DNA from: Coccinella septempunctata
Lineage: Eukaryota; Arthropoda; Insecta; Coleoptera; Coccinellidae
Assembly (NCBI RefSeq): GCF_907165205.1
Contig: NC_058195.1
Span: forward strand, 16,306,001-16,370,000
Length of the DNA: 64,000 nucleotides
Reading direction: 5' to 3'
Part shown: positions 52,124-61,263 of the stretch, in pieces
Layout of the letters: the number at the start of each line of letters is the position of its first letter
How positions within the stretch are numbered: position 1 is the first letter of the stretch
Position numbers and translations under genes: made by a program
The notes under the pieces: model-generated
What the model saw: the letters and a program-made list of their open reading frames with translations, nothing else
Told to the model about the DNA's origin: nothing
The model's database searches: none

Positions 52124-53183
52124 CAGTGGCGGCTCGTGGTCATGAGAGCTGAGGAGGCTAATAGTTTTCGAGGAGTGTTGGAACAAACTCTTATCAGTCA
52201 ATAAAGTATACTTCTTCAACATAATGAAAAGTTGTCAGTTCTAAGATTAATTTTAAATGCAAGAGGATGCTCCTTTTACTTGTTATGCCTTTCGATAGAT
52301 CGCGGTAAATTTTTCAAATCTGAAAACCCCGTTTTGAACCATGAAGTATATTCTGTTTGATGAGAAAATAGTAAATATGGTCAGCAAAATAATTTTTCCC
52401 GTTTGATCGATCCAGTTAACCAATCACATTTATCGTACCAAACAACACTGAAACTTCTATTCTGACGATTTTCGGTAGACTTTAGTGTAATTAAATTTGG
52501 TGGAGGTCTTGTAAAGGTTTTAACAACGTGTACAGTTAATTCTCAATATTCAATTCCATTTTATTTTTTGATCCGTATCAGTACTTACCCCTAACGCCCT
52601 AACAAAACAACCTATCTTAACAAGAATATATCACAAATTTCCCGAAGTTCCAGTTCTCCACGAAGTCGTTACATTCAAATTGAAAATTGAAACTACCGCC
52701 GGACAACGCCCCTACCGTCGGAGATCAAGCGAATATAGTCGAAGACGGCACGAAAGAATCAATGGAGAACAGGGGAGCTGTGCCTCCTCTGGTACATTTT
52801 ACGGGCGAATATGGTACAGTAAGTCAGCTGAATTCTTGTTCGGCTAGTATGTGAGTCCAGAGAACGTATGCGTGAGTTACACTATCAACGGAGGCAGCAG
52901 GCCCAACAGCCTCCGTCCGAATAGGCAGTACTAGGAAATATTCACATTCGACGCTGCGGACGCGTACGCAGCCGGTAGATTGTATGATTGTTATGCTGGA
53001 TTTTTATGAGCGGAGGACCGAAAAATTAACTAATTTTTATCTGAATATCTAGTTCAGGTGTTCGGAAAATTTATATAGAAATTACTTTCTGAAAATGAGG
53101 ACATGCCCGAAGTGAATGTATTTTAGCTCTAAGCTTTATGAGGAGGCTTAGCCTCCCTTGCCTCCTCTGACGAGCCGCCCTTG
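52124..53183. mobile_element. 1.06 kb non-autonomous hAT element, 8-bp target duplication
   Basis: Termini CAGTGGCGGCTCGT at 52124 and ACGAGCCGCCCTTG ending at 53183. The flanks are an exact 8-bp duplication CTGACGAG (52116-52123 and 53184-53191). Subterminal GAGGAGGC blocks are inverted. The interior at about 52660-52990 is notably more GC-rich than its surroundings; no transposase frame is visible. Confidence 0.85.
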
Positions 53184-54339
53184 CTGACGAGGTATTTGAA
53201 AATGTTAAATTTTGTTTTTCGTTACAGCCATTTCATGTTTGTATTCGAGAGTTTTCGATGTTTGTTTAATTGAAACAATAAAATTTGGTAATTTCAGTTC
53301 ATAGTTTTCGATTTATTCCAAATCATGCCTAGCGAGACCTTATATTTTTTGACTTATATCATGTGATATCATTGTTTGTCTGTAAAATTTCATAGGAGCT
53401 GTTCGAAATAGCCTTCACTTACTTCTATGTATTTTCCAGGTCTTTTCCCAGATTTAAAACTGATTTCGTCACATTTTAGGATTTTTAGGGTTACTCCGAA
53501 TATTCACACATTTTTCATCGACCTACTTAATCAATTGAGCTCTGGTATCGATATTTTCTTAATGGACTACATTCCTGAAATGATCCAATTGAAAATAGTT
53601 TATTGGGGTAAGAACAGGGGATCATTTTGGACATTTCACTCGGAATAGGATACTATATTCAATTTGTTTTTATCTCCTGTACTAAGGGTAGAAAAAAAAA
53701 CTTCTTTCTCTTGAACACGGTATCTTTTTCTTTATTTCATGTTGTACAAAAAAATTAGCTTTTCAAAAATGTATAGATATAGGTAGATATATCTCGATAT
53801 ATTATTTCTTCAAGGCAAAATCACCTTTTTAGTGAAATTCCCATTTTTGATAGAATCCTATGAAACTATTGACCAAAAAATTGTTCATCTCCATCTCTAT
53901 GATACGAATTAAAACTTTCCGTTCATAGAATTTCATTTGTTAGCTGAAACATCTGTAGTCCATTCAATAATGATTGACAACTCGGGTGGCTATGGAAAAT
54001 CGAAAGTTTAAGTTGGTAATAGCCCATAAGTTAAGATTTTGTGTTGCGGAATTCAGGTTGGTATTGTGAATGAACAGTGATCTTTATGAATCTATGCACC
54101 GAGCCACATAAAGTTTCCTGAAAGTGATTCATTCAATATTGAAAAATTTTTCATGCTTTCAAATATCCGAAATGAAAATGATCTTCACAGTCTCTCATAT
54201 TAGTAATAATAATGAGGTTTGTTCTTTGAAATCTACAAGTTTGTTACAATTTTAATATCTGAATAATATACCTATATAAGGAAATTCACTAAAGGCAAAC
54301 CTTGTGTCATTTAATAACCAGACACAATTTAGGAGAAAA

Positions 54340-54770
54340 ATAGTTATTTTATCAACTAGGTTATTAATGAAAGCGATTAATGATTGAGATCGCTCGCTTC
54401 GCTCGCACGTTAATGTTCGAGATCATTAATCGCTCAATTAATAAAGTTGATTACAAGATTTTTCCGTCGACCACATTTTGAATTGAATGTGAATTCTTAA
54501 TTGCAAAAATTTTCTATCGATGCCTAGTCAAATTTGACACCTTATAAATTTTCAGTGTTCATATCGGCATGTTGATATTTATGCGGCCGATCGAACAAGC
54601 TGCTGAATACTTCTATGTTCGATTGCCCATGACAATAATGCATTAATAGGAAATTAACCAATGAAAGGGTTCATTAACAGCTTATTTTGTGTACATGGAA
54701 CAGTGCTATTATTAAGAGGTCGGCGGAAATAGTTATTTAATCAACTAGGTTATTAATGACAGCGATTTAT
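54340..54770. repeat. Hairpin-rich repeat pair
   Basis: ATCAACTAGGTTATTAATGA with flanking AATAGTTATTT occurs at about 54340 and 54730 in the same orientation. Between them, CGCTCGCTTCGCTCGCACG sits in a palindromic context of GATCATTAATCGCT-type arms. Confidence 0.5.
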
Positions 54771-55459
54771 GGTTCAGATATTTCAACAATTTTTAACAAC
54801 TCAACACTCAACAATTTTCAGGAGTGTGAAAACGACTTGCTGAATACTTTATGAGTGGAAAACACTTCCTAATTCTATTGGAAAATTGTCGAACTCTTAT
54901 AGGAAATAGTGAAGAATAAGGTAGGGCTGAATAACTGAGACTTCATTCATGGGCAAAATAATATACAATATGAAATATTTGGCTGAAACAGATCTATTCA
55001 TAAAAATACATGTATATCCTTGTTTATCCAACTGAACGATATTCGATGATATATTTTCAGTTCTAAAATACGGGATGTGGATATATATATTTTGTGTCAA
55101 TATTTTTGCGCGAGATTACATTTGAGATAACCGAAATTGCAGTAATGTTGACTGTGACTGATGCGTTTTGTAGAATACCGTGAATAAATATCAGAAATAA
55201 ACTTGATTCATTAGTAGGTATTGATATTCCACTAAATTCGGCTATGGTGGGTAGAAATTTTTAATTCTATTCGAAGCAACCGAAAATAGATAGCTGCAAT
55301 TATTTTAATAGCTGGCAACGTTTGAAAACATATAATTTTATAGGCATTTTTATATAAGGTGAGGGTTTGACTCATTCAAATATTTTAACTGTAGATACTT
55401 GAGGTCGTAAGAAACATTTTTTCTTTACCATTTTTTTCCGAATCTGCTCTTTTGAAAAG

Positions 55460-55960
55460 ATACAGGCTGTTGAAAAACCATTAACAATGTTAATTTTGAT
55501 CTCACAAACGGTTTTATCTAATGAAATGAATTTCGGAATATAGTTTTTCATTTATTTGATGAATCTTTTTCGAAACACAAGAAATCACCACCCACTACTT
55601 TTCTCATTATGACCATTACGTACCATAAAACTACCAAAAATTAAAAAAACTCATTCCTGAAACTAAGTTTGACGCTATTTAATGAGTATCTGAACGTTTC
55701 CTAAAATAAAAGTATTCTTCATATTTTTTCGTATAATTCGCCGTTTTCGAGTAATATGATGTTCAAAAATTCAAAAGTATCTGTGAAATTTGACAAATTA
55801 GATACTCTGACTACAGACAACTCTGTTTAAAAAATGCACAAATGTGTAGTGTCACAGATTTAGCTATTTATGCAATTTTGTTTTTCAGGGGTGGCCCTGC
55901 GCATTATGAAAACTTATTTCTTTTGACCTCAAGCATCCACTTTTAAAATATTTCATCACA
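55460..55960. repeat. Repeat shared with the Shaw intron, copy 1
   Basis: ATGAATTTCGGAATATAGTT through TCATTATGACCATTACGTAC and beyond is repeated in the same orientation at about 58955-59350. Confidence 0.7.
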
Positions 55961-55979
55961 ATCAAATCACTTCGGAAAA

Positions 55980-57040
55980 TATGGAGTCGAAAATATGTGA
56001 CGAACATAAGTGATGATTGAAGGCATACCAAATCTAGTTATTTGCATGGAAAATACAAGGGATCAGTTTTTAAATATATTTATTTTTGCTGTGGAAGAAA
56101 ATTGACTGATAATATGCACTAGCTTGGGAAGAGTTAATGTTGGTTATCTTCTTTGGCTAAAGGTTGAATACGTTACATCAGTTGTGGATTCCAAAAAAAT
56201 TAACCCGAAGGTGAAAGGCGTATGACGCAGTGATTGGGAATGGGTATCTCTCGAAGGAATTAACGGATAATTACAAGAATGTTAAACTCTTCAACAAAAA
56301 TCATCTTGTGTCAATGGAAGTAAAAGGAATTAAAGGAAGTTTCAAGTAAAGAGGAACTTTTGACCAAATATTTCGCATAAATAAACAATAATTAACATGA
56401 CAACTGGCTCGTATTTATGGCTGCTTATTTTCAAAACTTTGATATAATAATAATAATTATGTATTTATTGGTATCTTGAGATATTTACAATTTATAGAAC
56501 AAGTCAAATGAAAAATAGAAACATTATTTTTTGGGAAACTTGTTCTACGATGACATTCATAGAAAATCCTGTAGTAGCTTTTTGCATTAATTCACCCAAA
56601 CATAAAATTCTCAAATGCCACCACTTTTTTTGGGTCTCACAATAGAAGGAAATTTTTAGTCATCCTGTTCATTCACAATCATTCTGATTGTAGAAATATT
56701 CAGCTAAAATATACGTCGTTTAGATTCAGATGAAACATATAAATTCACTTACATTGAATATGCTCGTCTGGCGTATTGTGGATTTCAGAATATCAGGGTA
56801 ACTATTTTAATGAGCGGACCTGCATTGTAAATAGAACTCCCTGAAACCCTGTCTTCTCTTTTTTTCAATCAGTTTCGACATTTTCGTAATAAAAATTGAT
56901 ATTAGTTCTGGCAACGGCGTTATGGCATTAATCACATTTCATGAGTACCAAACCTTACTCCGTTCTAGTTACAAAAACTTGAGAAAATTATTTCATGGCC
57001 AACCGATTGTTAAAATAAATATGAATGGAGTATATATAAA
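55980..57040. mobile_element. 1.2 kb non-autonomous element, copy 3 (5' end eroded)
   Basis: Same orientation as copy 2: matches from ATATGTGACGAACATAA to the terminus GGCCAACCGATTGTTAAAAT; the first ~130 bases are replaced or lost. Confidence 0.7.
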
Positions 57041-58174
57041 TGACTTGATTTTATTGAATTCACCCTTATCGTTCAATCTCACTAGTCTTGGAAAGACTCA
57101 AAGATGTTTTTGGTACTTTTAATTTGAATTCATAGCAACATCCATTCAAAATTAAAAAAAATATTGTGTTAAACTGAAACAAGTTGGAAACACTATTTTT
57201 CGTATTTCGCGTTCTTTTGAAATACGCTTATTACGAAAAATAATACTTTTCCCAACTGGTTGCACTAATTACTATTCCAGTTGTTGCTGTAGGTTTCCTG
57301 AACTTTTAAAATTGGGGTATATAACATCTATGTATCTTTGACAATATATCGCAGTTTCATTTGATATTTCTTAAACTCAGAATAATAAATAAATTGAAGA
57401 TTTCCACTGAAACTGTCTGTTCTCAGATAGCTCACATAGCTAACATTTTCTGAACAGAATCTGTAGAATCTTCGAGTCTTTTTCCTGTACGAGGTTATTA
57501 TTACATCTCAAGGTGTAAGATTATATGAGTTCAAACAGATATCTGAGTCTGGTACACAACTCGAATCAATAAGAGCTTCTGTGAAATGTTAGAAACATTA
57601 TTGGTTTCACCTTTGTAAACACGAAAATCATCTAATATTACGGCAATGTTTTGCTGTGGAGTATACATGGGCAGAATTTTGATGCGCTAGGATAAGACTG
57701 TTTATTTCAGTCTGAAATAAAAGTTTTATAGGAGCTTGGCTATGAGCAGAGTGATATTGGGTGAGGTTGGTCTATATCGTTGCTTTTTGCCATTTGTCAA
57801 CCAGTAATTCATTAAATTCTACATCGCAATTTGATGGTTCACGACGAGTGAGAAGTGAGAATTTTGCATTTATGTCGTCTCTCACTTTTCAACTCCAATT
57901 GAAGGAATTAACGAAATGTTAGGATAGACGGCACTCCAGTTTCCAGTAAGAAGGAATATATGCATAATTTGATGTCAGAGAAGGTTGGCTATTTTTCATT
58001 GGTTACATAGACTCTCATACTTTCCATTTCCAATATGCTATGTCTTATCGTGAATTCTTTAGGATATCGAAGAAACCATCGAATTTACGTCAATTCTTAC
58101 CGCACATATTAATTAATTAACGCACGTTTTCTGTTACAGATGCCAAATTAGCATCGTGAATATAAAATGGAGTT

Positions 58175-58368
58175 ATGGATGGTGAGAATCGTATCATATT
58201 GAACGTTGGTGGTATTCGTTATGAGACCTACAAAGCAACATTGAAGAAGATACCTGCCACAAGGTTATCCAGACTGACGGAGGCACTAGCTAACTACGAT
58301 CCCATTCTCAATGAATACTTTTTTGATAGACATCCGGGAGTTTTTGCTCAAATTCTGAACTATTACAG
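58175..58368 (+). CDS. Shaw: Shaw exon 1: start codon and first half of T1
   Basis: Start MDGENRIILNVGG at 58175; an ATG at 58167 is in another frame. Donor TTACAG|GTGAGG. Confidence 0.95.
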
Positions 58369-60978
58369 GTGAGGCACTTTTTTATTAATATTTAATTCAA
58401 GGGCCTCCAATATGATAGGAGTTTATTACTTGGTAGAGGTCAAGGGAGATGAAAATCAATTACAGAAATTCTGCCGGTGCGACTTTTTTATTAAATCATT
58501 TTCGGGCTCGTCTTTAGGGCAATATTTTATACATCCGTTGCTTATATTGTCCACTTAGGGAACATGTGAATTGCAGTCATTTTGAGAACATAGGTGCAAC
58601 GATACATGTATGGGGTAACTTGAAAACTAATGGAATCATTTCGGGAAAAATTTTCTAGAGGAAAATAAAACTGAACATTCTCATCTTGAAGTTTCTATAA
58701 AGAACCCTCTCTCCTTGATGTCGTTAAGAACGACAATATTTATACAGGGTTATTCACCTATTACAGGTTCATGGAGAACTAATGATAATTTTGTGCTGAA
58801 ATTTTGCATATTATGATTTTTTACAATGAACTCTCTCAGACCTCTTCAAGTATAATTAATTTAAATGGCACACTAAGTATATCTTCGCATCGTGATTGAG
58901 CTTATTTGATGGTATTTTCAACACTATGCCAAACTTTCGGTAAAAATCCAATGGTTTATCAGAATGAAATGAATTTCGGAATATAGTTTTTCATTCATTT
59001 GATCTTTTTCGAACAAAAAATATCACCCACGTCTGCTAGTTTTCTCATTATGACCATTACGTACCATAAAATACCAAAAATTCAAAAAACCAACTCCTGA
59101 AACTAAGTTGGACGCTATCTAATGAATATTTGAACGATTTGTCAAATGAAAGTATTCCTCATATTTTCTCGTAGAATCCGTTATCGAGTAATTTGATGTT
59201 CAAAAATAAATTCGGACAATCATGTACTTCGGCTGAATGCAACTCTGTTTGAAAGATCCTAAGATGTGTAGTGTCATAGATTTAGCTTGTTATTCTAAAC
59301 TTTGTTTCTCCAGGGGTGGCATTGCTCATTATGAAAACCTACAATGGAGATAGGTATCTTTTTATCAGGGCCGAATCGAAAAAAATGTTATTTAAAAAAG
59401 TCTTTGTTTTGACCCCAAGAATCAACTTTAAAAATATTTGTACGAGTCAAAGACTCACCCTGTATATTACAGTAACGTTAAAATAAAAATATGAGCGTTT
59501 TCAACATTGATCATAACCTCCGATGTTGTTTGTGCTACATACAACAGACATTTTCTAGCAATCCAGTGGCGTACTCTAATTTTTTCCAAGAGGTTTCGTA
59601 GCTGAGCCCGAACATAATGTTATTTCCCATGGAAACAATAGCTTTTAATTTTCAAGGAGATAATGTAGTACATCAATAAGGATAAATTCAGATGCATATC
59701 ACCGGCTGATATGAATGCTAACAAGTGTTACGATCCGAATTGAACTAGCCAATTTGCCATCGTCATGGCTCCAAATGGAGTACGTCCCATCGAAGAAAAG
59801 CACCATGGTTTCGGTCTCATTTGACCTCATCAGAGCAACAAAGCTTTTTTCTCCGATGGAAAACGTTTGGAATTGATGGACCCTTATTCAATACTGGCAC
59901 GCGCTATTGAGTACCTACTATTATTACTATCATTATTGTATTCATTGCCTCACCGTTTAGGCGTGATCATTCTTATTGTAATATACATCATACGTTGATT
60001 GATATATATCGTATTTCAAGAGGAAGAAGAAAAAGAATTGGAAGGCTGCTGCCTTTTGGTTAAAAAGTTATAGCTCAATATCACCCATTTTGTCTACCCT
60101 ATACATGTACAGTGTGTTTTCAAGAAACTCATCCCGTTTGACAAATCGGATTCATCAAAAATCATGATTTTCAAATCACAACCAATATTTTTTTAATTTA
60201 GTCGATTGTACCTACTTAATGAAAAAGGTATGATTAACAAAACCCTAAAATGGAAATTTTCAGAGTTATCAAATAAAAGCTGTAATCAAGGAGGAAGGGC
60301 CATGCCGAACTGTTTGTTATTTTTTGATTTCCAGAAACCACTATAAAATCAAAAAAATTTCATATAAATTTTAGTCTTTTCTTTGATAACTTTGAAAGTT
60401 TCCATTTCAAGTATTTTTTTTTTTTAGGTAACCCACCCTCTTTTTTAGGTAGAATCGACTAAAAGAATGAAAAACATAGAAAATTTCGAGTTTTGATCAA
60501 TTCGATTTATCAAAATTGATGATCTCCTCATAAACACCCGGTACATTTCAGGTCCGAACAGCAAAACTATACAATGGGAAATGGAAAATGGCTTAAAAAA
60601 CCTCCTCAGCAGAAGTATTAAAAGAAGTCCCGTTTTCGGTTCAAATTTCATCGTATCAGGTACCTAACGATTCGAAGATATACTAGGTATGTCATTTGAG
60701 ATTATAAAGTAGTAGGCTGTCTTCGGTATCACCGCAAAAGGCAGATGTTTGAAAATATTTTAGACAGCAAGTTCATTGTCAAAAACCCCATTATCTATGC
60801 AAATTCGTGTGAAATAAAAGCTATTGGAGAACTAATTTTTTTCAGAACCGGAAAATTACATTATCCAACCAATGTTTGTGGTCCTCTATTCGAGGAGGAA
60901 CTAGAATTTTGGGGTTTAGATTCGAATCAGGTGGAACCTTGTTGTTGGAGTACTTACAGTGTTCATAGGGATACGCAG
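58175..60978 (+). CDS. Shaw: Shaw-type (Kv3) voltage-gated potassium channel, first two coding exons
   Basis: Exon 1 58175-58368 (donor CAG|GTGAGG) and exon 2 60846-60978 (acceptor TTTTTTTCAG, donor GCAG|GTAAGT) join in phase within the codon for Arg of NYYRTGKLHYP. They encode about 109 residues of the N-terminal T1 (BTB) tetramerisation domain: IILNVGGIRYETYKATL, RLSRLTEAL, EYFFDRHPGVFAQILNYYR, and LHYPTNVCGPLFEEELEFWG. The H-x5-C-x20-CC zinc site of Shaw/Kv3 subunits is present (HYPTNVC ... EPCC). This is nearly the fly Shaw sequence as known. The transmembrane part lies beyond the right edge. The product is a delayed-type neuronal potassium channel subunit. Confidence 0.95.
58741..59466. 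mobile_element. ~725-bp MITE-like element in the Shaw intron
   Basis: Starts TATACAGGGTTATTCACC, ends ACTCACCCTGTATA; short inverted ends. The core is the repeat also found at 55460-55960. Confidence 0.5.
60106..60552. mobile_element. ~450-bp foldback repeat in the Shaw intron
   Basis: GTACAGTGTGTTTTCAAGAA at 60109, then GATTCATCAAAAATCATGAT, are roughly mirrored by the complement of GTACCGGGTGTTTATGAGGA at the right edge. No ORF. Confidence 0.5.
60846..60978 (+). CDS. Shaw: Shaw exon 2: second half of T1 with zinc site
   Basis: Encodes TGKLHYPTNVCGPLFEE through LDSNQVEPCCWSTYSVHRDT. Acceptor and donor are both strong. Next exon not in window. Confidence 0.95.
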
Positions 60979-61115
60979 GTAAGTTTTATCAATCGAAGTT
61001 TATGATTAGAACCAATCCCTTTATACTGAAATATTTTGTTTCAATAACTCAGTTTGGTCATTTGTGTGCTACTCCAAATATAAGTCAATAATCACACGTC
61101 TTAGCACAAAATAGT

Positions 61116-61121
61116 TTTATT
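61116..61121 (-). terminator. Possible polyadenylation signal of the gypsy element
   Basis: AATAAA on the minus strand, about 145 bases after the pol stop, within the stretch where a short 3' LTR would have to lie. LTR borders could not be fixed. Confidence 0.3.
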
Positions 61122-61263
61122 CATTTTCTCCAAATTCAATCCAACACTTCATATCTAAATCTCAAAAACCCCGTAACTATAACAACTACAAAAACTCAAA
61201 TCTCCTTCATTAGTATTCCTGTCGAACATAGAAACTTTGCTGCTGACACGTTCCACTCATACT

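Larger units (their letters stand above)
50217..58174. other. Spacer between gene C and Shaw: repeats only
   Basis: 8 kb without a host gene recognised. It holds a ~86-bp tandem duplication (about 50853-51025), a decayed LINE (about 51412-51840), a hAT element (52124-53183), hairpin-rich repeats (54340-54770), a repeat shared with the Shaw intron (about 55460-55960) and a 1.2 kb element copy (about 55980-57040). Promoter elements of either gene could not be identified. Confidence 0.6.
58369..60845 (+). other. Shaw intron 1
   Basis: 2.5 kb. Contains an element about 58741-59466 with TATACAGGGT ends (middle shared with 55460-55960) and an inverted-repeat element about 60106-60552. Nothing else seen. 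Confidence 0.65.
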
